A stretch of DNA of 64,000 nt from SKVR01 sp046291875 (GCA_046291875.1 JBKBSF010000022.1:10916-74915), one strand, 5' to 3'; positions 1 to 8,677 are shown, counted from the stretch's first letter. Notes: generated by a model from the letters alone, not told the origin. Program-made: numbers and translations.

Positions 1-169
1 AGCGAAGAGCATTTTTCAATGCCAGCTTTTTTTCTTCCCTGCTCAAAATATCCTTTCTGCGGGGAGCATGATTCAGGCTGGGGTCATGGGGTTTGGGATC
101 AGGCAACTGTTCTGGAATTCCTTGCAGAACAAGCCGGTGAAACTCTTCAATACTGATTTGTTTTTCCAT
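1..169 (-). CDS. hutU: Urocanate hydratase, N-terminal fragment (cut by window edge)
   Basis: Reading leftwards from the ATG at 167-169, the first 56 codons encode an N-terminus with the stretch LQGIPEQLPDPKPHDPSLNH, then APRRKDILSREEKKLALKNA, which I recognise as the opening of Bacteroidota-type urocanate hydratases. The enzyme converts urocanate to imidazolonepropionate, the second step of histidine degradation, in the cytoplasm with tightly bound NAD. The rest of the gene, including the active site, lies outside the window, so integrity cannot be judged. A good promoter lies 39 nt upstream of the start. Other hut genes would be expected to the left. Confidence 0.8.
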   Translation of the reverse strand, partial: MEKQISIEEFHRLVLQGIPEQLPDPKPHDPSLNHAPRRKDILSREEKKLALKNALR

Positions 170-207
170 TATGATAGTAAGATGTTTTGATTAAGGGTGT
201 AAGGCTG

Positions 208-240
208 CAAAAATACTCAATCTGGAGTAAAATAGCCAAA
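208..240 (-). promoter_or_regulatory. Bacteroidota-type promoter of hutU
   Basis: On the minus strand, TTTG (237-240) is followed after 21 nt by TATTTTTG (208-215), a full match to the Bacteroidota -33/-7 consensus TTTG / TAnnTTTG. It sits 39 nt before the hutU ATG. Confidence 0.7.
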
Positions 241-248
241 CGAAGTGA

Positions 249-671
249 TCATTTGCAACTTTCCACCTCATCCACATCAAAAACACCAAAATCCCAGGAA
301 AAACTCTCTTTCTGCGTATCGGCAAGGGTCAGCCCTTCCACAGAAAACCGCAATCCGGCCAGCGAGCCTCTTCGGCTCTGTCCGGGGTTGAGACACAATT
401 CAAAGGTTTCGCTTTGGTACACCAATACTCCACCGTCATAAAATCCCACGCTATAGCTCCATTTTACAGGAACTGTATGTGTATTGGTAACACGAAGGCC
501 CAGCACGGCATCGCTATCGGCTTGCACGGCAGATGCCCTTTGCCATCTGTACATCACCTTTATGTGATCTTCTGTAACAAACTCTGTAAATCCTCTTTGT
601 GCAAAGCTTATGGTGGGTAATACCCCCAGAACCAACAATAAACCCGCAAATACAACCAGTTTTTTTTGCAT
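249..671 (-). CDS. Small exported protein of unknown function
   Basis: A 140-residue protein with a classical signal peptide: MQKK, a hydrophobic run and an Ala-Gln cleavage region (SFAQ, about residue 24). The mature part is about 115 residues, rich in beta-forming and aromatic residues, with two cysteines (in ELCLNP and the penultimate ESCK) that could form a disulfide. I do not recognise a family. The fold suggested by the alternating pattern is a small beta-sandwich, which is inference only. It lies between hutU and dus on the same strand, but hutU has its own promoter, so no functional link is implied. Confidence 0.6.
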   Translation of the reverse strand: MQKKLVVFAGLLLVLGVLPTISFAQRGFTEFVTEDHIKVMYRWQRASAVQADSDAVLGLRVTNTHTVPVKWSYSVGFYDGGVLVYQSETFELCLNPGQSRRGSLAGLRFSVEGLTLADTQKESFSWDFGVFDVDEVESCK

Positions 672-775
672 ACGTTCTCTTTTTTAATTGTTAGTGGACA
701 AATTTTTCTGAAACAACTACCTGTATAAGCGTTACGCTTACCAACTACTTAAACAAGAGAAAGCCGGTTGAAGTT

Positions 776-1759
776 TTAAACATGCTTGAGCACATGACGA
801 AAATAATGTTCATGGGCTTGTGCACCGGCAAAATCCTGCTCCAGTAGTCGCTCTGCCGCTCTGTAATAATCGGCTGATGACTGACAAACTTTGATCTCAG
901 AGAAATATTGTGCTCCATCTGCAAATAATCCAGACATGTAATACCATAAAGATTTCAGGAAACCCAGTCTTGCTTTTCCCTCAAAAGCACCGGCAGCAAT
1001 TTCATCGTGAAAAGCCTTCAGACGAACCCTTTTTTCCCCATCACTCAAAACAAGACCTTTTATTTCAGCCGCAAGAAATGGATTGATTAAGGCAGCTCTG
1101 CCAATCATCCAGGTATGGATATCCGGAAACTGTTTCTTTAACTCTTCAAACCTTTGGGCATGGTAAATATCACCATTGTAGGCCAGTGGCAGCCGGGTCG
1201 TCTGCCTGGCCATTTCAAACCCCTCCAGGTTTACCTCTCCTTTGTAAAGCTGACTCCCGATGCGTGGGTGCAGGATCAGAAGATGCAGCGGATAATCATT
1301 CAACACGGGCATTACATGCTCCAGCTCCTGGGGGCTTTTATAACCCAAACGCATCTTTATGGAGAGTTTAATACCGATGCGTGGCATAATGGAATCGAGT
1401 AAAGAACGGATCTTATCAGGGTAAGGTAGTAGTCCGCATCCCCTCATTTTATTTGCCAGACGCGAGAAAGGGCATCCCATATTCCAGTTGATGTGATCAT
1501 AGCCCTGTTGCTCCAGGTAGTTGGCCATGGCCACTATTTCATCGCTGTTGATGCTTACAAACTGCGGAACGGTTGAAACAGGATTCTCGTGCAAGGGAAC
1601 CACATCTGCAAATTTGGAAGGATTAAGCTTTTCGGGATTTACTCCCGAAATGAATGGAGCATACACCTGATCCAACGCAGGGAAATGCCTTGCATAAGCA
1701 TTGCGGTAATTTTTTTGGGTTATACCATGGAATGGAGCCAGTACAATCTGAGGTTGCAT
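776..1759 (-). CDS. dus: tRNA-dihydrouridine synthase (Dus family)
   Basis: FMN-dependent enzyme reducing uridines of tRNA to dihydrouridine. The N-terminus QIVLAPFHGITQKNYRN is the flavin-binding start of the Dus TIM barrel, and NWNMGCP carries the catalytic cysteine. Later signatures are IKLSIKMRLGY (phosphate/substrate lysine), LHPR, YNGDI and MIGRAALINPFL. About 327 residues, normal for the family, with the usual C-terminal helical domain. The open frame extends to 1798, but the TATCTTTG promoter element at 1788-1795 lies inside that extension, so I place the start at the ATG at 1757-1759 (MQPQIV). Overall closest to the DusC-like Bacteroidota group; the exact tRNA position modified cannot be told. 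Confidence 0.88.
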   Translation of the reverse strand: MQPQIVLAPFHGITQKNYRNAYARHFPALDQVYAPFISGVNPEKLNPSKFADVVPLHENPVSTVPQFVSINSDEIVAMANYLEQQGYDHINWNMGCPFSRLANKMRGCGLLPYPDKIRSLLDSIMPRIGIKLSIKMRLGYKSPQELEHVMPVLNDYPLHLLILHPRIGSQLYKGEVNLEGFEMARQTTRLPLAYNGDIYHAQRFEELKKQFPDIHTWMIGRAALINPFLAAEIKGLVLSDGEKRVRLKAFHDEIAAGAFEGKARLGFLKSLWYYMSGLFADGAQYFSEIKVCQSSADYYRAAERLLEQDFAGAQAHEHYFRHVLKHV

Positions 1760-1787
1760 GCGGGTTAAGAAGTTTTGATATTTCCGG

Positions 1788-1795
1788 CAAAGATA
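1788..1795 (-). promoter_or_regulatory. -7 element of dus promoter
   Basis: The minus strand reads TATCTTTG, a perfect TAnnTTTG, 28 nt upstream of the chosen dus ATG. No clear -33 TTTG at the right distance. Its position excludes the longer start at 1798. Confidence 0.5.
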
Positions 1796-1808
1796 CAATT
1801 ATAGCAGC

Positions 1809-1843
1809 TTTGGGGCAGGTTACAACGAAAAATGCTAATTTTA
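1809..1843 (+). promoter_or_regulatory. Probable promoter of the aspA-hydF-hydE operon
   Basis: TTTG (1809-1812), 23 nt, then TAATTTTA (1836-1843), one mismatch to TAnnTTTG, ending 21 nt before the aspA ATG. It is divergent from the dus promoter. Confidence 0.4.
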
Positions 1844-1864
1844 CAAGACCATTAATTTTCCGCG

Positions 1865-3307
1865 ATGCGAACAGAAAATGACAGTTTAGGCACCAGGGAA
1901 CTGCCCGAAGGGGTGCTTTATGGCATACATGCGCTCAGGGCCATGGATAATTTCAACAACTCCTCTGCTTTCAATCTGGAGTGGTATAAAGCCATAGGAA
2001 CCGTTAAACAGGCCTGTTTCCAGACTGTAACAGCATTTATTGAGGCAGCACTTAAGAAGTATCCCGGCAGGTCTTTGCCTGTGGGTTGCGATGACCCTGC
2101 AAAGTTCACATTGCTTGAGCAAACGGCAGAGGAAATAGGTCGGGGAATGTATTTCGACCAATTCATCGTGCCTGCCATACAGGGCGGGGCAGGTACTGCC
2201 ATCAACATGAATATAAACGAGATTTTGTGCAATGCCTCCCTTGTAAAACAAGGATCAGAACCGGGAAGGTATGACTTACTGGACCCCTTTCTTCATGCCA
2301 ATATATTCCAGTCGACCAACGATGTGGTGCCCAGTGCTCTGAAACTTGCCCTGATGCGGCAGTTCAATCTTCTGGAGCAACAGATCAATGCATTGCGCAA
2401 CAAAATGGAACAGATGGAAGGACAGCATCGCAACAACCTTCGTTTGTCGTATACTCAAATGCAGCGGGCTGTTCCGTCCTCTTTTGGCATGTTATTCAGT
2501 ACCTGGAGCGATGCCTTGTCGCGCGACTGGTGGCGGGTATCCAAATGTTTTGAGCGGATAAAGGTTATCAACCTGGGAGGAGGCGCTACCGGCACTGCAC
2601 TGGGTATTCCCCGCTATTTTGTTATGGAAGTGACCAACCGGTTGCGTCAGATCAGCGGTTTACCCGTTACTCGCAGCGAAAACCACAGCGATACCACACA
2701 AAATCTTGACAGCCTGGTAGAGGTACACGCCATCCTAAAGGCTCATGCGGTGAACCTGGAGAAAATTGCTGCTGACCTCAGATTGCTCGCCTCTGATATT
2801 TCCGGAAATCCTCAGATGATTTTGCCTGGCAAACAAACCGGTAGCAGCATAATGCCCGGAAAGATCAACCCGGTAATCAGCGAATTTGCCATAAGTGCAG
2901 CTCACAAAGTGTACAGCAACGATATGCTTGTAAGCAACCTCTGCGGGCAAGGCACCCTGGATCTTAATGCATACCTGCCAACCATTGGCCATGCTATGCT
3001 CGAAAGTATTCATCTGCTTATCAAAGTCAATGAGAGCATGTTGCACCACCTGCTCAATGGACTGGAAGTGCAACAGCAAACTGCAAAGGAACTGGTGCTG
3101 AAGAGCCCCACCCTTACCACTGCTCTTTTACCCGCTATCGGATACCAGAAAGCGACCCAGATGGCCCATTTAATGCAATCGGAAAACCTTGATATTTTCC
3201 AGGCCAATCAGAAACTCAGGCTCCTTGATGATGATCTGCTGCTACAACTACTCCAGCCTGAAAGATTATTGCAGCTGGGCTACTCCCTTGGCGATCTGCC
3301 AGATTAA
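1865..3307 (+). CDS. aspA: Aspartate ammonia-lyase in a hydrogenase-maturation operon
   Basis: A 480-residue member of the fumarase/aspartase superfamily, converting aspartate to fumarate and ammonia in the cytoplasm. The signature loop GSSIMPGKINPV, carrying the catalytic serine, is intact, as are the substrate-binding stretches ENDSLGTRELP at the N-terminus, FQSTNDVVPSALK and GGGATGTALG. First gene of a tight run with hydF (35 nt gap) and hydE. An aspA gene beside hydE/F/G is a recurring arrangement in hydrogenase clusters, and ammonia or nitrogen supply for the H-cluster dithiomethylamine bridge has been the obvious idea. Aspartase versus fumarase is decided here by overall resemblance and context, so substrate is fairly but not fully certain. 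Confidence 0.85.
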   Translation: MRTENDSLGTRELPEGVLYGIHALRAMDNFNNSSAFNLEWYKAIGTVKQACFQTVTAFIEAALKKYPGRSLPVGCDDPAKFTLLEQTAEEIGRGMYFDQFIVPAIQGGAGTAINMNINEILCNASLVKQGSEPGRYDLLDPFLHANIFQSTNDVVPSALKLALMRQFNLLEQQINALRNKMEQMEGQHRNNLRLSYTQMQRAVPSSFGMLFSTWSDALSRDWWRVSKCFERIKVINLGGGATGTALGIPRYFVMEVTNRLRQISGLPVTRSENHSDTTQNLDSLVEVHAILKAHAVNLEKIAADLRLLASDISGNPQMILPGKQTGSSIMPGKINPVISEFAISAAHKVYSNDMLVSNLCGQGTLDLNAYLPTIGHAMLESIHLLIKVNESMLHHLLNGLEVQQQTAKELVLKSPTLTTALLPAIGYQKATQMAHLMQSENLDIFQANQKLRLLDDDLLLQLLQPERLLQLGYSLGDLPD

Positions 3308-3342
3308 ACTAAAGTAATACCCATTGGGCTTAAACAATATTC

Positions 3343-4572
3343 ATGTCAAAAGGAAGAGAAAATAAACCGCACATTGGCATATTTGGCCGGCGCAACAACG
3401 GAAAAAGTTCACTCATCAATGCTTTGGCCGGTCAGGATATTGCCATTGTTTCTGATGTGGCCGGCACCACCACCGACCCCGTTAAGAAGTCAATGGAGAT
3501 CTCCGGCATTGGCCCGGTAATTCTGGTTGACACTGCTGGTATTGATGATGTGGGCGAACTGGGCTCCAAGCGTATTGCCCGAAGTATGGCCATGCTCAAA
3601 ACCGTTGACCTTGCTGTGCTGGTTATCACCTCCAACACACTGGACTCCTTCGAAGAGCAACTCATCGCTGAGTTTAAGCGACAGGATATTCCCTTTCTTA
3701 TCGTGCACAACAAATCGGACCAGGTAGCCATTTCGCATACTACACGACAAAAGATCATTAAACAATGGAATGTACCTTTGATAGAATTTTCGTGTGTGGA
3801 GCCCCTGCAGAAGGAGTCTCTGGTGCAGGCACTCAGAGATACCATTCCGCCATCGGCCTACCGCAGCAGCACTTTGCTGGGAGATCTGTTGAGCTACGGA
3901 GACCTGGTGCTGCTCATCACGCCTATTGATATTGAAGCGCCGGAAGGCAGGCTCATATTGCCCCAGGTGCAGGCAATACGCGATATATTAGACAACGACT
4001 GTGTATGTGTAGTGGCCAAAGAACGGGAAATTGATAATCTTATCAAAGTGCTCAACCCCAGGCCCAGCCTTGTGATCACCGACAGCCAGGTGTTTCTGAA
4101 AGCAGATGCCGCCATTCCGGCAGATATCCCTCTGACCAGTTTCAGCATTATGCTGGCCCGGCACAAAGGAGATTTTGAAAACTACGTAAAGGGAACCCCC
4201 AGGATATCGCAGCTCCAGGATGGAGACCGGATTCTTTTGCTTGAAAGCTGCACACATCATGTTGCCTGCGATGATATAGGCAGAGTAAAGATACCCCGCT
4301 GGATGAACAATTATACCGGTAAAAAGCTGGAGTATGACGTAGTGGCGGGTTTCAACGAACTTCCGCACCCCATTGAGTCGTATGCATTGGTGGTACAGTG
4401 CGGTGGATGTGTAATTACACGCAAACAACTGGTTTCGCGCCTGAAGCCAGCATTGGATGCCAACATTGCGGTTACCAATTACGGAATGGCCATTGCCTGG
4501 ATGCATGGAATTTTTCACCGTGCAGTAGCTCCCTTTGTAAAAATCGATGCCAGTGCCGAAGATTATTTGTAA
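3343..4572 (+). CDS. hydF: [FeFe]-hydrogenase maturation GTPase/scaffold HydF
   Basis: HydF carries the 2Fe subcluster precursor and inserts it into apo-hydrogenase. The N-terminal GTPase domain has G1 GRRNNGKSS, G3 DTAG and G4 NKSD. The central dimerisation domain precedes a C-terminal iron-sulfur domain. Its cluster motif reads C303-T-H305, then Q352-C353-G-G-C356: the family consensus CxH...HCxxC with the second histidine replaced by glutamine. All three cysteines are present. 409 residues is the usual length. It sits 35 nt behind aspA and 83 nt before hydE, clearly one operon. No hydrogenase structural gene is in the window. Confidence 0.95.
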   Translation: MSKGRENKPHIGIFGRRNNGKSSLINALAGQDIAIVSDVAGTTTDPVKKSMEISGIGPVILVDTAGIDDVGELGSKRIARSMAMLKTVDLAVLVITSNTLDSFEEQLIAEFKRQDIPFLIVHNKSDQVAISHTTRQKIIKQWNVPLIEFSCVEPLQKESLVQALRDTIPPSAYRSSTLLGDLLSYGDLVLLITPIDIEAPEGRLILPQVQAIRDILDNDCVCVVAKEREIDNLIKVLNPRPSLVITDSQVFLKADAAIPADIPLTSFSIMLARHKGDFENYVKGTPRISQLQDGDRILLLESCTHHVACDDIGRVKIPRWMNNYTGKKLEYDVVAGFNELPHPIESYALVVQCGGCVITRKQLVSRLKPALDANIAVTNYGMAIAWMHGIFHRAVAPFVKIDASAEDYL

Positions 4573-4655
4573 TTTTGCACTGAAATGCCTTTTACAACAA
4601 CCCACTGAACAGCAAAACCTTATCAGTAAATCGCCAATCTATTCATTACACAGAA

Positions 4656-5744
4656 ATGATAAAAACGATCCCCGAAATACTATTGCAGGACCATTTTGAA
4701 AAACAAGATCTCATTCAGCTTCTCCAAGCAGGTGAAGAAGAGAGGAAACTTATTTTTGCCAGGGCGGCAGAAATCAAAGAGCAGTATGTGGGCAATAAGG
4801 TGTTTTACAGAGGGTTGATTGAGTTTTCCAATTTATGCGGAAAAAACTGCTACTACTGTGGCATTCGGGCGGGCAATACCCAGACACATCGTTATGAAGT
4901 TACTTCCGAAGAGGTATTGGAAGCAGCCCGCTACGCCTACGACAACCGCTTTGGAAGTATCGTGATACAAGCGGGAGAGCGCAGCGATAAGAGCTTTGTT
5001 AAGCGCATATCTGAAATTCTCCGGAAAATAAGAGAATTTTCCAACGGGGAGTTGGGTATTACCCTATCCCTTGGAGAGCAATCGGAAGAGACCTATCGTG
5101 AGTGGTTCGACAATGGTGCACATCGTTATCTTTTGCGGATTGAAGTATCAAACCCGGAGCTCTATGGCAAGTATCATCCTGAAGATAAGAAACATGACTA
5201 CCAGGAACGAATACAATGCTTGCATCTGCTTCGAAAAATCGGATACCAGGTAGGCACCGGAGTAATGATTGGTCTGCCCTTTCAGAGCGTTTCAGATCTG
5301 GCCGATGACCTGATCTTTTTCCGGGATTTCGATATCGATATGGTGGGAATGGGCCCTTACATTGAGCACGAAAACACCCCTATGTATCAATACAAGGATC
5401 AGCTCATGCCCCGCATCGACAGGTTTTATCTGGGCCTTAAGATGGTTGCCATCCTGCGTATTATGATGAAAGATATCAACATTGCCGCCACCACGGCCAT
5501 GCAAGCCATAGACGCCATGGGGCGGGAGAAAGCCATCAAGGTGGGTGCTAATATTATCATGCCCAATCTTACCCCGACCCATTACCGTGAAGATTACCTT
5601 CTTTATGAAGATAAGCCCTGTACCGACGAAGATGCTGACGAATGCAAGCGTTGCCTGGAAGCACGTATCCACATGGCCGGCGGTCAGATTGGATATGGCG
5701 AATGGGGAGATTCCGAGCATTTTAGAAAAAGGAAGAATGATTGA
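4656..5744 (+). CDS. hydE: [FeFe]-hydrogenase maturation radical-SAM enzyme HydE
   Basis: Radical S-adenosylmethionine enzyme of the BioB-like TIM-barrel type, acting on the HydG product during synthesis of the H-cluster 2Fe unit. The 4Fe-4S motif is C61-GKN-C65-YY-C68. The C-terminus has a second cysteine set of form C-x7-C-x2-C (in PCTDEDADECKRC), found in part of the HydE family, where it binds a dispensable accessory cluster. Conserved stretches RGLIEFSNLCGKNC, GTGVMIGLPFQ and MPNLTPT support HydE rather than PylB or BioB. 362 residues. Last gene of the operon; the next gene, on the other strand, is the SUI1-like factor. HydG, needed for CO and cyanide synthesis, is not nearby. Confidence 0.95.
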   Translation: MIKTIPEILLQDHFEKQDLIQLLQAGEEERKLIFARAAEIKEQYVGNKVFYRGLIEFSNLCGKNCYYCGIRAGNTQTHRYEVTSEEVLEAARYAYDNRFGSIVIQAGERSDKSFVKRISEILRKIREFSNGELGITLSLGEQSEETYREWFDNGAHRYLLRIEVSNPELYGKYHPEDKKHDYQERIQCLHLLRKIGYQVGTGVMIGLPFQSVSDLADDLIFFRDFDIDMVGMGPYIEHENTPMYQYKDQLMPRIDRFYLGLKMVAILRIMMKDINIAATTAMQAIDAMGREKAIKVGANIIMPNLTPTHYREDYLLYEDKPCTDEDADECKRCLEARIHMAGGQIGYGEWGDSEHFRKRKND

Positions 5745-5766
5745 TTGATTGATAACAATTCTGCTA

Positions 5767-6114
5767 TCACCCTCCGGCTTTTTTGGCTTTGTATCCTTCC
5801 CTGGTCAGGAATTCAAGAATTTTATCGCGGTGATCGCCTTGCAAAAGAATTTCACCCTCTTTGGCAGCCCCCCCCACTCCACATTTGTTTTTGAGTAGCC
5901 TGGCTAGCTCATCCAGATCCTTTTCTGCTCCCACAAAACCGGCAACTACCGTTACTGTTTTGCCACCTCTGCCCTTTTTGCTTAGCATGATCTTCAGATT
6001 TTGCTGCTGCGGTGCCAGGGTTTGGGTTTCTTCTTCTTGTATGTTGAAATCAAAATCCTTGTTGGTTGAATATACAATATTGCCCAAGGTTCTTTTATCT
6101 GTTTTTTTTGCCAT
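5767..6114 (-). CDS. SUI1/eIF1-type translation factor (YciH family)
   Basis: A 115-residue protein with the eIF1/SUI1 fold: the KGRGGKTVTVVAGF strand-loop region at about residue 48, then LARLLKNKCGVGG and EILLQGDHRDKI, which match bacterial YciH. In E. coli YciH affects start-site fidelity in vitro; the physiological role in Bacteroidota is unclear. It follows the lipid kinase gene by 42 nt on the same strand, so the two are probably co-transcribed. It converges with hydE, stops 22 nt apart. Confidence 0.88.
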   Translation of the reverse strand: MAKKTDKRTLGNIVYSTNKDFDFNIQEEETQTLAPQQQNLKIMLSKKGRGGKTVTVVAGFVGAEKDLDELARLLKNKCGVGGAAKEGEILLQGDHRDKILEFLTREGYKAKKAGG

Positions 6115-6156
6115 CAGTCACTGTTTTAGGTAAGATCAGGGCTGCAGGATGCCCAT

Positions 6157-7035
6157 TCAAGGTACAATAACGTTCAAAGATAGTGGATTTACTTTTACAT
6201 GAAGTTCCCGGGAAAAACCGGCTGGGTCGCCGTCTATATGATAAGGAAGACTCGCGGGCTGTTCCAGAATAATCTCGCTGGTTTTGATATACTCCACATA
6301 ATGCGTACGGTTGATCAGCCTGAGCATCATTACCTGCCCGAGCACAGGGGCTTCTACCAAGGGTACTTTCGACAGGATGCAAACATGCAGCAAGCCATCG
6401 TCGATTTTAGCTTCGGGTGCTATAGCAACGCCATTGCCAAACTGATCGGAATTGGCAAAGCTTACAAGCAAGGCTTTCCTTGTAAAGGTATTTCCCTGCA
6501 GCGTAAACTGGTATTGAATGGGTTTATAAACAGGGTATTCCCGTACAACAATTTTAAAGTAAGACCAGAAACCTCTGCGTTTTACTTTTGCAAATTTTTC
6601 AGCCACATGTGCATCAAAACCCACTCCTGCAAGGTTGCATCCAAATTTTCCGTTAACCATGTAAGTATCGATGCTGCGGGTTTGGAGCCGGGAAATGGAT
6701 TGCAATGCCCTGTTGAGGTTAAAGGGGAGTTTCAGATGATGTGCCAGCCCGTTGCCTGACCCTAAGGGTATTATACCTAAAGGCAGTGAGGTGTTTGCCA
6801 GTGCAGAAGCCACTTCATTTACTGTTCCATCGCCCCCTGCCACCACTACAGCATCATAGTCCTGAGCCACAGCGTGGGCTGCAAGCTCCCTGGCATGTCC
6901 GGCATACTCAGTTGAAACGATCTCTGTGTCAAACTTTGCCTTATCAATTCTCTGGTCGATGATCTCCTGCAACCGTGCCTTGTTGCTGATCCCCGATACC
7001 GGATTGATGATAAAGCGAATTCTTTTCTTCATCAA
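6157..7035 (-). CDS. Diacylglycerol/lipid kinase family protein
   Basis: 292 residues of the DagK/YegS/LCB5 lipid-kinase family, which phosphorylate a lipid hydroxyl with ATP at the membrane face. The N-terminal nucleotide-binding signature is VVVAGGDGTVNEVA at about residue 60, followed by PLGIIPLGSGNG. The C-terminal beta domain includes FGCNLAGVGFDA and GDGTVNE-type companions such as IAPEAKIDDGLL and YHIDGDPAG. Substrate (diacylglycerol, sphingoid base or other) cannot be fixed by sequence. Upstream is the ferritin terminator, downstream the SUI1-like gene. Confidence 0.85.
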   Translation of the reverse strand: MMKKRIRFIINPVSGISNKARLQEIIDQRIDKAKFDTEIVSTEYAGHARELAAHAVAQDYDAVVVAGGDGTVNEVASALANTSLPLGIIPLGSGNGLAHHLKLPFNLNRALQSISRLQTRSIDTYMVNGKFGCNLAGVGFDAHVAEKFAKVKRRGFWSYFKIVVREYPVYKPIQYQFTLQGNTFTRKALLVSFANSDQFGNGVAIAPEAKIDDGLLHVCILSKVPLVEAPVLGQVMMLRLINRTHYVEYIKTSEIILEQPASLPYHIDGDPAGFSRELHVKVNPLSLNVIVP

Positions 7036-7102
7036 AACAATTGTTTTTTAAGCCATTAGCTTAGCTGAGCTCTGTTGCTATTACTACTTCCCAGACATAA
7101 CA

Positions 7103-7138
7103 CAAAAAAACCGGGAAATACTTTTATTGTTTTCCCGG
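7103..7138 (-). terminator. Intrinsic terminator of the ferritin gene
   Basis: Perfect 8-bp stem CCGGGAAA (7111-7118) / TTTCCCGG (7131-7138). On the minus strand it is followed by a run of seven T, 23 nt past the ferritin stop. Confidence 0.85.
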
Positions 7139-7161
7139 TCATGGTATATAATTTCAAAATG

Positions 7162-7665
7162 TTATTCTTCAGCTTCACCTTCGGCGCGCATGCCCATGAT
7201 GTCGCGGTCAAACATATAGAGATTTCCGTCTCCAATGAGAGCCAGCTTATCCAGGATGCCTTGTACCGAAGATTCCTCTTCCAACTGCTCGGTAACAAAC
7301 CACTGGATCCAGTTGTGGGTTGTAAAGTCTTTCTCCTCCAAAGAGATGCCAACAATATTATTAATGGCAGCTGTAACATGCTGTTCATGCTCCAGTGAGG
7401 CCTCAAAAAGGTGCTTTACATTGTCGAACTTACGAGGAGGTTCTTTTACCTGAGGTATTTGGGCATGCCCCCCTCTTTCGTTGATATACTTTACAAACTT
7501 GAGCATATGCTCAATCTCCTCCATGTGCTGTGCATAGAACCAACCTGAAATACCTGCCATTCCTTTGCTTTCGGCCCAGGAAGCCATAGATAAATAGAGC
7601 TGCGCTGCATAAGCTTCTTTCTCAACTTGTTCGTTGAGCACTTTGTCGAGTTTCTTTGGTAACAT
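7162..7665 (-). CDS. ftnA: Bacterial non-heme ferritin
   Basis: A 167-residue four-helix ferritin that oxidises and stores iron as a 24-mer in the cytoplasm. Ferroxidase residues are visible: E in EKEAYAAQLYL, the pair in MEEIEHM (E and H), then EHEQH and the EQLEEE segment of helix D, together with W in helix D. It has its own well-formed promoter and terminator, so it is a single-gene unit lying between atpG and the lipid kinase. Length and N-terminus (MLPKKLDKVLNEQ) fit the Bacteroidota FtnA group. Iron or oxidative control is likely from the family, but no operator is evident. Confidence 0.92.
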   Translation of the reverse strand: MLPKKLDKVLNEQVEKEAYAAQLYLSMASWAESKGMAGISGWFYAQHMEEIEHMLKFVKYINERGGHAQIPQVKEPPRKFDNVKHLFEASLEHEQHVTAAINNIVGISLEEKDFTTHNWIQWFVTEQLEEESSVQGILDKLALIGDGNLYMFDRDIMGMRAEGEAEE

Positions 7666-7706
7666 ATTTTCTGAGTTTTACGGTTTATAATGCATTGTTT
7701 ATGAAA

Positions 7707-7739
7707 CAAAGTTAGCAATTATTATCCCTAAACGCCAAA
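7707..7739 (-). promoter_or_regulatory. Ferritin promoter
   Basis: Minus strand TTTG (7736-7739), 21 nt, TAACTTTG (7707-7714): a full match to the Bacteroidota consensus, 41 nt before the ATG. It abuts the atpG terminator. Confidence 0.7.
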
Positions 7740-7768
7740 AGCCCCGATACTTTTTTAAATACCGGGGC
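7737..7768 (-). terminator. Probable terminator of the atp operon
   Basis: GCCCCG (7741-7746) pairs with CGGGGC (7763-7768), with one mismatch before a further two pairs. On the minus strand it is followed by TTTT (7737-7740). Located 34 nt beyond the atpG stop. Confidence 0.6.
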
Positions 7769-7801
7769 TCCTGGCGGAAAAACCAAATTATTCCGAAACT
7801 A

Positions 7802-8677
7802 TTACTGATTAAGAGCCTCAGCTCCTCCTACGATCTCTACAATCTCGTTGGTAATGGAAGCCTGGCGAACTTTGTTGTAGGTAATAGTCAGATTTTTCAA
7901 CAACTCAGTGGCATTGTCGGTGGCCTTATGCATCGCCGTCATCCGGGCTCCCTGCTCACTGGCAAAGGAGTCAAGTAATATACGATACATGTAGGTTTGA
8001 ATTACCTTAGGTATCAACTCTTCGAGCAACTCCTTTCGCGTAGGCTCCATGATATATTCTGCTTCTTCATGATCAGATTTTTCTGAACTTTCGGGCATAT
8101 ACATGGGAAGGAACTGCTCTGTGGTGAGATTGTAAATTGCCGCATTGCGAAAGCTATTGTATACCACATCTATTTTCTGGAAGCTTCCGTTTTCGATCAG
8201 ATCCATGGCTTTGCGAGCCAGGGCAAAGGCACTTTCGAAAGTTACATTGTCAATAAGCTCATGATGGGTTTCCAGGATGTGGTAATTACTTTTCTTGAAA
8301 AAGTCTTCCGCTTTTTTACCTATAAGCCAAAGCTTAATGTTAAAACCCTGCTCTTTGAGTTCCCTAAGATAATTTACGGTAGCTTTAAGCAAGTGAGAGT
8401 TAAAGGTACCGCAAAGCCCTTTATTGGCTGCAACTACAATTACCAGCACATCCTTCACCGGACGAGTTGTGCAGAGCACATTCTTGTCTTCGGGCTTGAG
8501 CACTTTGTTGATATTGTTGAGCATAAGCCGCAATTGCTCTTCATAGGGTTTGAGGCTGAGAATGGCATTCTGGCCTTTGCGCAATTTGGAGGCCGATACC
8601 ATTTTCATGGCACTGGTGATCTGCCTTGTAGACTTGATCGACGCAATCCTTACCCTTACCTCTTTTAAGTTGGCCAT
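7802..8677 (-). CDS. atpG: F1Fo ATP synthase subunit gamma
   Basis: The central stalk of F1, a 291-residue coiled coil linking c-ring rotation to catalysis. The N-terminal helix MANLKEVRVRIASIKSTRQI and the conserved MVSASKLRK, the internal CGTFN, and the C-terminal TKATDNA-like AMHKATDNATELL and RQASITNEIVEIVGGAEAL are diagnostic. Last gene of the operon; 25 nt behind atpA. The operon ends here, with no atpD or atpC after it. Confidence 0.96.
   Translation of the reverse strand: MANLKEVRVRIASIKSTRQITSAMKMVSASKLRKGQNAILSLKPYEEQLRLMLNNINKVLKPEDKNVLCTTRPVKDVLVIVVAANKGLCGTFNSHLLKATVNYLRELKEQGFNIKLWLIGKKAEDFFKKSNYHILETHHELIDNVTFESAFALARKAMDLIENGSFQKIDVVYNSFRNAAIYNLTTEQFLPMYMPESSEKSDHEEAEYIMEPTRKELLEELIPKVIQTYMYRILLDSFASEQGARMTAMHKATDNATELLKNLTITYNKVRQASITNEIVEIVGGAEALNQ

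Noticed and set aside
2735..3079. Antisense frame within aspA
   Set aside because: Shadow of the well-conserved aspA frame; no family resemblance.
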